A DNA stretch of 64,000 nt from the NCBI GenBank assembly GCA_008828725.1, contig MEHQ01000128.1, positions 1,638,480 to 1,702,479 on the forward strand. Direction: 5' to 3'. Positions 1-11,208 of the stretch are shown here, piece by piece. This DNA comes from Saccharina japonica. Its lineage: Eukaryota > Sar > Phaeophyceae > Laminariales > Laminariaceae. Position numbers and translations under genes: made by a program. How positions within the stretch are numbered: the stretch's first letter is position 1; each line of letters begins with the position of its first letter. The notes beneath the pieces are model-generated. The model was not told the DNA's origin and searched no databases. It was given only the letters and a program-made list of their open reading frames with translations.

Positions 1-1228
1 AGTTGTTTCCGCCGCTATTCCGTAGTCCCAGATAGAGGTTAGGGCACCCTCGTGCGTTCGGGATTGGTGGTTACTTCTGTACGAACGTCCCGTAACATAA
101 TTGGTACCGGCCACTTTCGGTCAGAAGTGCGAAACAATGGTGGGCTGTGAGATTGAGGTCCCTTATATACCGCTTTCCCTTATCGCAGGATTCCCCAAAA
201 GGGGCCAACTACTGAATATATGCAAGCATATGTGTTATTAGGTTGCTCGTTAGATGCCTAACCCGTGGGAATTGTGTGCATCGGAGTTGGCTCATACGTT
301 TGCTCAAAATTGGTTGTCTGAGCTCTTCAAGCGAGGAGCGCCGCAGAAAATGTGGGGGCTACTCCTCTCGCATCACGGGCGCCCGTTACCGAACCTAACA
401 TCAATCCATGCTTCCCGAATCGTGTGCTCCTCAGGGGTGGACACTGTCGTCGCGAGAATGAAGCTACATCGCTTCTTCCACCCGGCAAACTCGAGGTGAG
501 ACGCGTGCTACGATGATAGGTAATGGTATACCTTTTTTTGGCGCAAACGTTTTCTGAATAAAGGGGCCTCCTTAACCCAGATTCGTCCGACATTCTCTGT
601 CGTTTTGCACTTTTTTTCGTTGAATATTTTGTGCATGAGATTGAGTACCCATCGGGTTGCTCTTGTATTTTCCTCCAAAAACGTTTTTTTCTGCGTGAGG
701 TATATAGAGCGCTCCTCAAGTGACCATAAGTGACCGCCCTCAGAAGGCAGAAATGGCCTGTATGCAGGTGCACCTCTATCGTAGCATGCGCCATGAGTGC
801 TGGGAACGTGTGTTGATGGCACTTCTGGTTTCCTGTTCGGGCGTAATGCACTGCACAGAAGGCGAGCGTTGCAGCATATCTTTGGTCATATGTTCAACGA
901 GTACAATACGTATCCAATACGACTTCGATGACCGGGCTCCCAGTTTGGTCAACATTAGACATCGCGGAAACAACGGGTATGTACGGAAGTCTATTGAACA
1001 TATGTCCGACTGCCTCGCGATTGCGGACTCTCTGTATCATCCCCGGCAGGCTTTGTCCCTTGAGTCAGAAGATGCGGTTGGTTTAACTGCCGATTATTGC
1101 TTGGTCGTTCTGTTGCGTCGAGAATATGAAATATCCGGGGAATTTTTTTCTAGAACGATGCCTGTACTCAACGTCAGTTTAGTGAAGCGTAACTTGCAAC
1201 ATCATTACGCTTTTACGCACGCGATCAG
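1..1228. other. Gene 1 upstream region
   Basis: The reading frame of gene 1 is open from about 720, but the translated stretch before 1190 has no coil or other recognisable motif and is probably not coding. Segment 655-800 is a copy of a short dispersed repeat seen again at 5725-5840. A promoter or first exon could not be placed. Confidence 0.5.
655..800 (+). repeat. Short dispersed repeat with CTCTATCGTAGC motif (copy 1)
   Basis: Shared with 5725-5840: both run from TTTTCCTCCA(A/G)AAAC through GTGACC...CCCTCAG to a GGTGC(A/G)CCTCT...GTAGCATGCG end. Related motif copies occur near 7300, 7600, 7805 and 8495, all around gene 1. The family is unknown; it is probably a small non-autonomous element. 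Confidence 0.5.
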
Positions 1229-3432
1229 GTCTCTGCTGAACTGTCTCTTCGAAGCGGCGTGCCTGAGCCGGTTTCTAGCCATTGGTTGGAGCCAAGAGCT
1301 TCCGGCTTGCGGTACCGGTACTCAGCTGTTTACAGTGGAAACCACCAACGAAGCGGCAGCTCTCGCCAATTCCCTGGAGTGCGCAAACGGCTCCTTCGCC
1401 GTAGAGTGGTTTGGGGTGGTGACCGTCGCAAAAACAATCGCCGTCGCCGAGGGTACATCGGTCAGCATCACCGGCGCTACGGCCGACGCAACGGTCGATG
1501 GAAACAACGCCACACAACTCTTCATTGTCCATGGGGCCTCCTCGCAGTTGCATGTCAAGGATATGGTCCTCACAAATGGCCGCGGGCACTCTGGTGGAGC
1601 AGTCCACGTTCTAGACCAGGCCAGCGTTTCCTTCGGCGGTAACACGACTTTCGAGTCAAACACCGCTTCTTACGGAGGCGCGATATGGGCGGATTTCTCG
1701 AGCGTAGTCTGGGATGGAGAGAAAACCGTTTTCCACAACAACTCTGCTTCGTCCTACGGCGGTGCAATCTTGGCGCAGTCCAACTCGTTGGTTTCCGGGA
1801 GAGGAGAAACGGTATTCACCCACAACTCGGCGGCTGATCGCGGGGGTGGCATAATCATCACCGCGGATACGAACTTGTCTTGGCATGGCAACGCGAGCTT
1901 CCTGGACAACTCCGCCCATGACGGAGGTGCAGTCGTTGCTCAGTTCTCGTCGATGCTTTCGTGGGAGGGCGAAACAGTCTTCGCCGACAACGAGGCCGGT
2001 CGTTGGGGAGGCGGGGTGCACCTGTATGCAGGATCGAGCGTGTCTTGGACGGGCAACACCACCTTCCTCAACAACTCGGCTCATTACCGGGGAGGCGCGG
2101 TGTTCGCTGCTGACTCTTCGCGAGTTGAATGGGGTGGGAACACTACGTTCACTGATAACACCGCTTGGCGCGGGGGTGCAGTGTACGCGAATTCTTCAAG
2201 TAGTGTGATTTGGGACGGTGGCGACACCGCGTTCAGCAGAAACTACGCTTCGGGATACGGAGGTGCACTCATGGCGGACAGCTCGTCGACAGCATCGTGG
2301 GGCGGCGGGACGGTCTTTGTCGACAACTCGGCATACTATCGGGGAGGCGCTGTATTCATAAACGAGTCTTCGACTGTGTTTTGGAGCAACGCGACGCCGT
2401 CCACATCTGGAAGCGGAGACGCGGGGTCACCGTCAGACATTTGGGATGGCGAGGCGACCACGTTTATCAACAACACCGCCTTGGTAAACTACGGAGGTGC
2501 CATCGTGGCAGAGTTCTCGTCATCCGTATCTTGGGACGGAAAAACTGTGTTCGCCGGGAACTATGCCAATTTGTCGGGAGGAGCGGTCTGTGTTCGCGAC
2601 AACTCAAAGGTGTCGTGGGACGGCGAGACGGTGTTCGTGAACAACGACGTCCCCGCTTGGGGGGGCGGGCTATATGTGACCGGTCGTTCCAGTGTGTCTT
2701 GGGCAGGCACCACGGAATTCGCCAGTAACCACGCTCTGGATGGAGGTGGATTGTTCATCTACGACAACTCGATCGGCACCTGGAGCGGCAACACCACCTT
2801 CGAGAACAACAAGGTAACACACACGGGAGGAGCTCTCACCGTCCATTGGGATTCCGATGCCTCCTGGACCGGGGAAACGACATTTTCAAGCAATGCTGCC
2901 GACAGAGGCGGGGCGATATTTGCATGGGAGTCTTTCGTGTCCTGGGCTGGGAACACGAAATTTTCCGACAACATTGCTCTCACGGACGGAGGAGCGGTGT
3001 ACGCCACAGCTGGATCAACCCTACATTGTCAGGGCACCACATCATTTATAAATAATAGCGCTGCTGCCGGCAACGGCGGAGCGCTAGGCATATACGCGTT
3101 CGGGTCCACAGAGGGGTCTTACGTTAGCATTTCGGGTGAGACGACGTTCACCAGCAACTTTGCTTTGTTGAACGGGGGGGCAGTGTTTTCGTCTGCAAAC
3201 CAAAGAGGTCAAGATTACGAGGGGGCGGTGTTTCGCTCAAACTCAGCAGCAATCGGGGGTGCGGTAGCGACGTTTGGCACCGGAAATAACGACGAACCTG
3301 AAGCCTCCTCACCAACTACGTTTTCGAGATGCCACTTCATCGACAACACAGCAACTGAGACCGGAGGAGCGTTGGAGACGGCGTTTGGAAAGGACGATAT
3401 TATTTCCTGCCATTTCGAGAACAACTCCGCTG
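1229..3432 (+). CDS. Gene 1 exon A: signal-like start and beta-helix coils
   Basis: The exon carries the hydrophobic leader, the opening turns (around TSVSITGATADATVDG) and most of the coils, with unit pattern S-V-S-W-x-G-x-T-x-F-x-x-N-x-A-x-x-x-G-G-A. It ends at G|GTGAGT, phase 1. A low-complexity Ser/Gly/Pro linker at about 2395-2440 interrupts the coil rhythm and is absent from gene 2. The first base follows AG at 1227-1228; the same CAG|G junction aligns in gene 2 and in the partial third gene. Confidence 0.85.
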
Positions 3433-6400
3433 GTGAGTGGTCCAGAGTAGCAGGCGACGAGGGTAGGGTACGACGTATCTCTTGTCCCACAAAACGATTT
3501 TAATTTGACGATGCACCGACCTGTGCTGCGATAGAGCCAGCACGTTATGAAAAAGCAACAATGTAAATGACGGGGGTCGCTAACCGAGAAGTGTCTACCC
3601 AGATATCGTTTGAATTTCAGCCAGCTTGTTTTACTAAATACTGTTCGTTGCATACCTAGAAGATGGGGGTTTGTCCTCCTGTTTTCGTGCTGTTGCCGCG
3701 ATAGCTACCCCTACCGTTGCACGCCTCCTCCTCAACTAAAGAACTCCCCAATAAGGACTGTCTTATTCTGTTTGTGTCGCGTGATTGTTTTCGACAACAC
3801 CCACGAATCTTGTGTGTCCATCGGGTTAAGCCCACATATCGGCTCGACCGTCAGTTTTGGGTTTCAGTAAGAGTATGGAGCTCCTTGACAGATATGTTTG
3901 AGTCCGCTGGGTGAAACACATATTGTCCCGATCGTCAGTTTTGGATGACTTGTTAAAAATATGTGCGTGCTTAAGCGATAAGAGCATCAGAAGCACGAGG
4001 TGCTACCGCTATGGAAGCAGGCGTCATACATGCTGCTGTTCACGGCTCCCCTGGCAAGCTTCAATGATATTGGCGGATGCTCTTGCCCTGTGCTGTGTGA
4101 GCGCCTCTGAATGTTTCGCAGGTGTACAGAGTAGGCCAGGCCCACGAACAAGACATTACCTCATACGATCATAATACTGCCTATTTGGGGGGTCTCGATT
4201 ACTACTTCGTGTTTTGTTAAGAACATCGCGCTCAGGGCGGAGGGCTACACTAAGTCTTATTTCGCAGCTTGTGCTCGTGGTTGCTAAACGATGCCGTCAC
4301 CATATGGTTCAACGATTTGCTCAGAATATACATTTCGTGTTGGTCTTTTGGAGTATTTGTGAAATATGGAGTATACGTAGTGTGGAACAGCAGGACGCTC
4401 ATATCGCATGCATCTGATTTAACCTTCTTTTGATCCACTACCCGGTTCTGCCAGACATGGGCGGCGCTTTAAGGCTCGGTGGCGAGACGACTATACGAGA
4501 TAGTTCCTTCGTCTCCAACCTGGCGTCGAGCAGGGGTCTCGCGGTTGCCGCCGTCGGGTCCGTGGAGATACACGGCTCTTCCTTCCGAGAAAATGCGTTT
4601 TTATGCAGGGAAGGGGGCTATATGCGTACGGATAAGGTGCGGAATATATGTGCCCGGTTTCGTCCTCCCTCCCGGTAGTAGTCTCGAAGTTTAGCACTAA
4701 AGCAAGGGTTGACACACCGAGTGAATCTTGGCAGTCACAAAAAAATGCCGGTAGATTCGTAGTTTGTTTAGGGCATTCTATCACAGTCATCATCACTGCG
4801 CACACAAGCGTCTATGCCTCACTATTTTGGTTGTGTAATGACACCGTTGGGGTTCAGATCGGGCTGCACGCTTCTGCACGAGTGTCGGTTGCTGTTTGGT
4901 GAAAACCGTAGTCGTTTAGTGGTGTTCACATCGAGTGGGCAAGAAAATGTCGGCTCTACGTTACGCTATTGTCCACATGGAGTCATATTACGACGGAAGA
5001 AGCAGGTTCTAGCCAGGGGCGTCCAGAAAAAGAGAAAACGACACACCACACCCCCAGAGTTCGCAATGGAAAACCGTTGAAACGGTTGTCATCACATGAT
5101 GAAATAAGAAGATGAAAAGTATATATATATATTTTTTTCACTTTTTTTCACTTGGTTTTTTCTCCCCCTGGCGGTCGAGTAGATCATTTGTGCGGGGTCG
5201 GGAACCTCAACTCCGCACAAGGGGGATGATCGTATCACGTAGTGTGACACGTTAAGGCATTCATGAGGCAGATACGTAGTGCTCACATTGCTGTATCAGG
5301 AAGTAGCCACACCAGACATTAATTTAACTCATTGAAGCTGTCATCCATATGCAAGTCCGCCTGACGAGCGGTTCTTAGTAGGATGCAGCTCACCCTTCAT
5401 GCGACTCGCCCAACACCTCACGGCGCTTCGCGCTTGGTGCTAGCAATGTCTGCCTGGTCGGTGAAAACCCGACATGCTCCGTCCCGGCATTGTAGGGATG
5501 CGAAGGTCTATGGTCATACGACTACGGCCATGCATGAAAATGAAGTACACCTAACGAACAAAACATTCTGTGATATGTCGAAAAAATAAATCGACCACCC
5601 TCGTTCTAGCTGAAATATGTTTATGAATGACTGGGCTCCTTATCAGAAATGGTTGGTAAAGTATTTCATTTTTGTGTTGCAGTTTTGTTTCATTTTTATA
5701 CGTAGGCCATGGGATTGCTCATCGTAACCACGTATATTTTCCTCCAGAAACAGTCTTCAGGCGAGGAATAGAGGTTCTCGCGTGACCACCCTCAGGCACA
5801 TCATGGTGCGCCTCTCTAGCGTAGCATGCGTCCGCGGTGCGGTAAAGGGCTTACGCATTTCAGCCGTAACCGTTTATCACTGCCGGGGGTTACACACCTG
5901 AAATTCTACCGGGTGGTATTTCGGATGCGCTTCATATTCTACTATTTTGATCGATTGGACACCTAGCCCAGGGAGGTGTGAATCAGGCTATTTTGTGGTT
6001 GTTAATTCGTGAATCAGGCTATCTTGCGGCTGTTAATATATTACATTGTTTGTTCAGAGTCGGTTGTTAGGAGACGTATACCGCTTGGTGCATCCGTACC
6101 CCTGCCGTACTTTGCGTGCATCGTCGCCCAACCAAACGGCAACAACAATGAATACATCGTGTAGTAATCGAAGGAAACTCAACTGAGGGTGCCTATTTCA
6201 CTATTTTCCATCACAATCACCATAGCGGCGCAAACAAACAGCGATGCGTAATTTGTATCTCGGTATTTTGGTGATCAAGCCGTTGGGATTCAGATCTGGC
6301 CGCACATCTACGTATGAGTGTCGATTGAAGTTTGTAAACCTTCTACTACTGTGAGTTGGTGGGAATCTATCGAGTGGGTAAGCTAATACCGCGGCCTTGT

Positions 6401-9400
6401 TACGCCAATGTGCATCCGGTGTTGCTATGCCTGCAGAAACAATTCGGCACTGCGCGCTATGACAGCGTTTGTGACGGGTGTCCTTCGTGGGAAGACTGCC
6501 AAGGCTGCACGGTAGCCGAGATTTCCTCCGCTCCAATCTGCTCGAATGCGCCGGAGCACACCAATGCCAACGACTCTGGCAACACCCTTGAAACTCTGAG
6601 CGTTGATGAAGGGTACTGGCGCGCAACAAGCACCAGTGATACCATCCTGTCATGCTTTAATCCGGAGGCGTGTGCGGGTGGACAAACGGGGACGGAAACT
6701 TTCTGCAACGAAGGGTACTCGGGAGCATGTGAGAAAAATGCCTTGTAGGGGTGGTGCCTTACTTTCGGTGCTTCTCGCACAAGGAGCACAACGTATCTCA
6801 CCGGAAATCGCGAACTTTGAAGAAGTTTCGTTGCGCAACACAACCAATGTTTCCATGTATTACGAGCAAGGACCATAGTAAATAGGCCTACGGTACACAC
6901 ACAAACACCTATATAAATCACCATTGTTACCTAACAAAATATGGTCCTATTTACTACGGCCCCCGGTGTTAGTAGTCCTCAAATATGGTACGTACTGCAG
7001 TAGAAGCATCGTACTATCTTGTAGTTGCTCGCTCAACAACACACCGATCACAAACGTGCTACGACAATAGAGGGTGCGTATTGTTTGTCGGACCTTTTCT
7101 GGCAGACAGGCTTCTTCAACCAAGAGGAGCTCTCTCCAACATCCTCGGAACGTCATTTGCGATTTACATGGTTTTCGATGTACACCCAGGCCACCCGGCC
7201 GCACCTTTAGTTTTTATCAAAGGAAGTGTTTCGGTGACGTATATATAGAGCCTCTATACTACAACCTACGTTAAAAACCGCAGGAAAAGTTAGGTGCACG
7301 TCTATCGTAGCACGTGTGAAACGTGGTACCCCTGACGAATGCTCCGGTACAGGTGCACGATGATTTTGCAGAGGGTGGTTACCTATTGAGGATCCCTCTA
7401 CACCTCACCAAACAAAAGTCGTTTCATAGGGGAAATAAAAGGGTCGCCCGATGAACGGTCCTATGAGCCTAAGTACACGAGGAAACAAAGCGACGGAATA
7501 TTGAAATTTCGACAAATTTGTGTGAAGGAGCCCGCGGTCGAAAAGGTCGACCCTCTAACGTACCACACGTTCCCCTACCGTGACATTGCTCGTAAGTGAG
7601 CTACGATAGAGGTGCACCCTAACTCACCAAAGAAACAGATTTCGGATGAAAATAAAAGTGCTATCATACCAAATGAACAACTCCATGACCTAATTTTGCC
7701 CTGGAAAACTATTCCAACACACGCCTGAAAATCCGACGATTTCGAGCTAAGAAGCTCGATCGTTACGAAAACGTTTCAGTTAAAAAGTGTCACTGGGACT
7801 ACCTCTATCATAGTGAGCTACGCCAGTACACTATGTTGCCTCGACTTACCGACACCCTCGTATGCACACGCGTGTTTCAATCGCCCGACAACTCCTCTCT
7901 CCGTGTGCGCGCCCGACGAAGACTGCTCTGTGTGCGAAAGCGGATACTCCCCGTCGATGTCCAGCACGTGCACGCGGTGCTCCCCCTCGAGACGGTATTG
8001 GCTGGAGGCCTTCGTTGTTTTCGCTGGGGTGGTGGTTATTTGGGCGATGACGGTCTTCTCCGAACACCTAGTGTCTTCGAACTTCGAAGAGCGGAGGACC
8101 ACCTGCATCCATCATTGGGTGCTTCGCTGGGTCCCCCTCCAGGCCTTCAAAAGCGTTATCGTCGTCTGGCAGATTCTAACCCAGGCAAGCAATACTACCG
8201 GGTTTTTACGTTGGAAAGGAGGATTGTGCTCCATGGTTTTGTATTGATCAGATAACTAGTGCGTTCTTCGCTAGGGGTAGGGGTATAGCCCGTTCTGGCG
8301 AAGACATACTAATATTGTGGGGATTCCCGCTGTGAAACTACCAAATAAGGAACCTTTTCAATCGTTTCTGTTGCAGACACAGGGTGCTGTAGGTCATGCT
8401 AATTCGCATCGCGGATTAAATCTTAATTTCGTATGCAGTTTCTGTTTATTTTAGGTGATATGTACAGTAGAGCTTAGCATATATCGCAGGCGCACACCCC
8501 TCTACTCTAGCCTGCGTGGACTGTAGACCGCCTCTTGTCAAAGACTCTGGACTGATACAAACGCTTTGAGGGTCCCGTGTACGATATGGTGTTTCATTCG
8601 ACGATCCCGTTTAACATTGGAGGTCGAGGACACTTCAACCGTGAATGAACAAGCCGCCGACAGATGTGTTCCAAGCGTGTTGCTGAGACAAGTGCATCGA
8701 ACTACCTTGTTGTCTGCTACTCCCCGCGCAGTTTGCATCTGTGGCGAATGTCACCTATCCAGGGGTATACCAGGCCTTCTTGAGCGGCCTCGACATCTTC
8801 AACCTTGACGTGGGGTTCTTCATTTCCGGCACGTGCCTCTGGTCGGACAGCAATTTCCACGACCGGGTTGTCGCAGGAACGATTTGGCCTTTGGTGGTAC
8901 TTGGGTTACTGGCGATGACGTACGCGATAGCTCTGCGCAGAAATGTCGCCGGTGACGGCCGCGTACTGGATCAAATTCGCCGCAAGCACTTGTCTGCTGT
9001 GCTCTTATTGCTCTTTTTCGTGTATTCGTCAGTGTCGTCGATCGTTTTCCGAATGTTTGCGTGCGACTCGCTCGACGATGGCAAAGAGTACCTCCGAGCG
9101 GATTACCGGATTTTGTGCACGGACGCAAAGCATAGAGCCCTCCAAGTATATGCTGGGTTCATGATCGTTGTCTATCCTGTGGGCATCCCCCTGTTGTTCG
9201 GCGTCCTGTTGTATCGTCATCGCGAGGTTTTGTCTGATCCTAGCGCGGACAAGGTGGCCGTTCAGTCGATATCTAGTCTATGGGCGCCGTATCTGCCGAA
9301 CCGATTTTACTACGAGATTGTCGAGTGCGCAAGGCGCATCATGCTGACGGGCATGGTCGTATTTATATACCCAAACGATACGGCGCAAATCGCGATAACG

Positions 9401-9787
9401 ATCATCTTCACATTTATTTTTTTCGTGGCGTCCGAGGTGCTGTCGCCATACGAGTCAGCATTTGACGCGTGGGTGACGCGTTGCGGACACGTGCTCATAT
9501 TCTTCAGCATGTTTGACGTACTTCTGTTGAGGGTCGATGTGGCACAGGAGTCGAGCGATAGTCAAAAGGTGCTAGCTGGGGTGCTCGTAGTGGGACATCT
9601 CGTAGTGATTGTTGCCATGGTGGCCGAGGCATGTGCTCTGTTTCTGGCTGCAAAGCGGAAAAGGCGGGTGGTGTTAGAGGAGCCTACTCCGTCACAAAGA
9701 GCTCTCCGAGCGCCTTCCATTATGCTTCAACACGAACAAACAGAAAGCGATTACACTTTTCAAGGGCGCAACGGGCTTGTGTCGTAA
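1229..9787 (+). CDS. Gene 1: Pmp-like beta-helix, Cys-rich, multi-pass membrane protein
   Basis: Five exons are supported: 1229-3432, 4455-4636, 6437-6728, 7922-8184 and 8732-9787 (stop). They join in frame and give about 1,331 residues. Order: a hydrophobic signal-like start ending WSQELPAC (about 1-28); first helix turns (about 30-120); about 23 beta-helix coils of 20-23 residues with FxxN and GGA(V/I/L) (about 120-795); a Cys-rich module with GYSGAYCSVC (about 796-915); one membrane segment in exon 4; and six or seven more in exon 5. The GGA(I)/FxxN coils are the hallmark of chlamydial Pmp-type repeats, which also occur in eukaryotic surface proteins. Many N-x-S/T sequons suit an extracellular, glycosylated ectodomain. 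The model is supported by gene 2, which has the same exon phases. The start codon is uncertain: the reading frame stays open upstream to about 720 (first in-frame ATG near 1159 just before the homologous part), but an aligned CAG|G acceptor suggests an earlier exon. Receptor or adhesin is an inference. Confidence 0.85.
4455..4636 (+). CDS. Gene 1 exon B: last beta-helix coils
   Basis: Acceptor CCAG precedes 4455. The split Asp codon (G+AC) restores DMGGALRLGGETT, the same coil as DVGGALNLGGKTT in gene 2. The conserved core is SSRGLAVAAVGSVEIHGSSF. It ends AAG|GTGCGG, phase 0. The last part aligns with gene 2 with a one-codon difference. Confidence 0.82.
5165..5560 (-). repeat. Repeat R1 copy C (intron B-C of gene 1)
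   Basis: Reverse-oriented copy of the ~500-bp repeat R1 (best copy 55035-55536). It contains the blocks ATGGCCGTAGTCGTATGACC, CACCAAGCGCGAAGCGCCGTG, GATGCAGCTC (reverse GAGCTGCATC), GAACCGC and the stem-like TTGTGCGGAG...CCCGCAC. It lacks the far end seen in copies A and B. There is no ORF. Confidence 0.65.
5725..5840 (+). repeat. Short dispersed repeat with GTAGCATGCG end (copy 2)
   Basis: Lies in intron B-C of gene 1 and is similar along its length to 655-800, with scattered differences. Confidence 0.5.
6437..6728 (+). CDS. Gene 1 exon C: Cys-rich module
   Basis: Acceptor CTGCAG precedes 6437 in phase 0. The exon encodes TARYDSVCDGCPSWEDCQGC and then CFNPEACAGGQTGTETFCNE, ending in GYSGA plus a split Tyr codon at CAT|GTGAGA. 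Cys spacing is conserved in gene 2. With exon D it forms an EGF- or ephrin-receptor-like Cys module (GYxGxYCxVCxxGY...CxRC) that typically lies between the beta-helix and the membrane domain in this protein class. Confidence 0.85.
7298..7626. mobile_element. Small TIR element in gene 1 intron C-D
   Basis: The left end AGTTAGGTGCACGTCTATCG and the right end (reverse complement AGTTAGGGTGCACCTCTATCG, one base longer) form ~24-bp imperfect terminal inverted repeats about 330 bp apart. A further inner pair (CGTGTGAAACGTGGTAC / GTACCACACGTT) extends the similarity. There is no coding capacity and no clear target duplication. It is MITE-like, related to the short repeat above. Confidence 0.45.
7922..8184 (+). 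CDS. Gene 1 exon D: end of Cys module and first membrane segment
   Basis: The acceptor is GACGAAG|AC. The upstream run is pyrimidine-rich, and the phase completes the Tyr codon of exon C. It encodes YCSVCESGYSPSMSSTCTRC, a hydrophobic segment (about 20 residues from WLEAFVVFAGVVVIW) and the stretch KSVIVVWQILTQ. The exon is 263 nt, the same length as its gene 2 partner. It ends at CAG|GCAAGC, a GC donor also present in gene 2. Confidence 0.83.
8732..9787 (+). CDS. Gene 1 exon E: polytopic membrane C-terminus
   Basis: Acceptor CGCGCAG precedes FASVANVTYPGVYQAF. The 351 codons include hydrophobic segments around GTIWPLVVLGLLAMTYAIAL, LSAVLLLLFFVYSSVSSIVF, YAGFMIVVYPVGIPLLFGVL, IMLTGMVVFIY with AQIAITIIFTFIFF, GHVLIFFSMFDVLLL and VLVVGHLVVIVAMVAEACAL. 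The motif LRADYRILCTDAKH and the YPVGIPLL segment are the best conserved parts between the paralogues. The basic, hydrophilic tail after KRKRR diverges from gene 2 and is probably cytoplasmic. Confidence 0.88.
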   Translation, partial: FASVANVTYPGVYQAFLSGLDIFNLDVGFFISGTCLWSDSNFHDRVVAGTIWPLVVLGLLAMTYAIALRRNVAGDGRVLDQIRRKHLSAVLLLLFFVYSSVSSIVFRMFACDSLDDGKEYLRADYRILCTDAKHRALQVYAGFMIVVYPVGIPLLFGVLLYRHREVLSDPSADKVAVQSISSLWAPYLPNRFYYEIVECARRIMLTGMVVFIYPNDTAQIAITIIFTFIFFVASEVLSPYESAFDAWVTRCGHVLIFFSMFDVLLLRVDVAQESSDSQKVLAGVLVVGHLVVIVAMVAEACALFLAAKRKRRVVLEEPTPSQRALRAPSIMLQHEQTESDYTFQGRNGLVS

Positions 9788-10952
9788 TATTATTTTGGGT
9801 GTCGGGCAGAAGCTTTCCCAAGATGCCAGGCAGAAATTCGCAAGGGGGTTCATAGCTGCTGAGCAGGTCTTGTGTGCTGCAAGCAACACCAACTGGTTGA
9901 TTGTGAGGTAGCTTCTGTCTTAGAGATGGGGGGTATATACTTTTTACCTTCCCTGCAGGCGAACCGAAAACGTGAAGACTGCTTCCCTGGAGGGTGTGTA
10001 AGGAGTTCCAGGCCGAGGAAGCTGCGGAATGGGGAATCGGAGTTATTGAGGCATGACTCGGTCCGCCGTTGCAGTATTAACGGCTCGACGGAGTGTATTT
10101 GGGATGACGTTATAGATTGCTACGCACGTATAGATGCGGCGGCTTGTAGATATTGGTTGCGTCGTACGTTGTTGGCGGGGGATACGGGACACGAGCAGGA
10201 TTGCACTGGGTAAAGGGAAAGTGTGCTGTCGTTAAGCAGTTGTGCCAGGAGGCAACAGAGGTGATACTTTCTCGGACGTATTGGAAGGAGTGTGTGGTGC
10301 GATCGGATAAATAGCATCGCATGGATTGGCCTGTTGACGCTATATTAATTTATCTGTACGGAGTATCGTGTTGCGCACATGGATACGTAAATGGCCCTCG
10401 ATGGATACGTGGCGCCATGTAGGGGTTGAATGGGGTCGTACTTCATTAAGGGGAGATACGGCAAGTCGTAGACGGGCGAGATAATGCAGGGTAAAGGGTG
10501 TGTGTTTGGGATGACTACGTATGCCACGTTAGATATGTACCTGTGACCTACCCGAGGCTCGTCACTGGACGGATGAGTTCCGTACATCACCATAGGAAGA
10601 TGTCGATTTCTTAATGGTTACGCGCTGGCTAGGCTGGGGGTTTTCATGGTTTTTACAATTTTTCAGGCTGGCTTTCTCATCAGTTTGTTTCTCGTGAGCG
10701 TGTACTTCACCAACACAGCACTGTGAATACTATCTACAAGCATTGGTTCCCTACGGCCATTGCGCGAAATGTACTCACAATAGAAATGTAGCACGCAATC
10801 GACTAAAGCGTTGTGCTTACTCGGCGCACAGGCACCTACCGATACCTACCTCGAGTTCGTAAAACCACCCTCGCCATTTCGGCCGACCAGATACCCAAAA
10901 TACGGGGAGAATGGACGAACAAATGAAGCCAATGTAACTCTACGAGGGACTC

Positions 10953-11208
10953 ATCCCACGGTAAAGGTTGCACGGTTTGGCTCAAATATGTCTGGTCGAC
11001 TGAGTTCCTCAACCCCTTAAGAACTGGTCCCCCGTTTTTGGGGACAAACTGCTTGAGATTAGTGTGGGATAAGTTTTTCAGTTCTGAATGGGTTAAGTGA
11101 ACAACCACCGGCTAACATAATACGTTTGGTCGTAGTCATGTTCCGGATGGAATGTTGAGCTGTGTATGTGAGAAGCTCAGATAATACAGCACCACCTTTA
11201 CCGTTGCG
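10953..11208 (+). mobile_element. MITE family 1 copy, carrying a nested mini-MITE
   Basis: Left end ATCCCACGGTAAAGGTTGCA and right end ...CACCTTTACCGTTGCG correspond to the termini of the copy at 60151-60394. Internal matches (TTTGGCTCAA, GGTCGACTGAG, TTGAGCTG...GAAGCTCAG) keep the same order. About 60-80 bp of the middle is lost, and an 86-bp element sits at 11011-11096. Confidence 0.55.
11011..11096 (+). mobile_element. 86-bp mini-MITE (copy 1)
   Basis: Runs from AACCCCTTAAGAACTGGTCC to CAGTTCTGAATGGGTTAA, with terminal inverted repeats of about 16 bp (AACCC.TT.AGAACTG). The same unit occurs at 39761-39846 and, inverted and diverged, at 46042-46129. Confidence 0.6.

Noticed and set aside
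720-1228. Open frame in phase with gene 1 upstream of the leader
   Set aside because: No coil, Cys or membrane motif, overlaps a dispersed repeat, and only the last dozen codons align with genes 2 and 3. Treated as probable non-coding.
1229-3432. Bacterial or chlamydial origin by recent transfer
   Set aside because: The gene has introns, a eukaryotic multi-pass C-terminus and a paralogue with the same structure; Pmp-like coils are known in eukaryotes.
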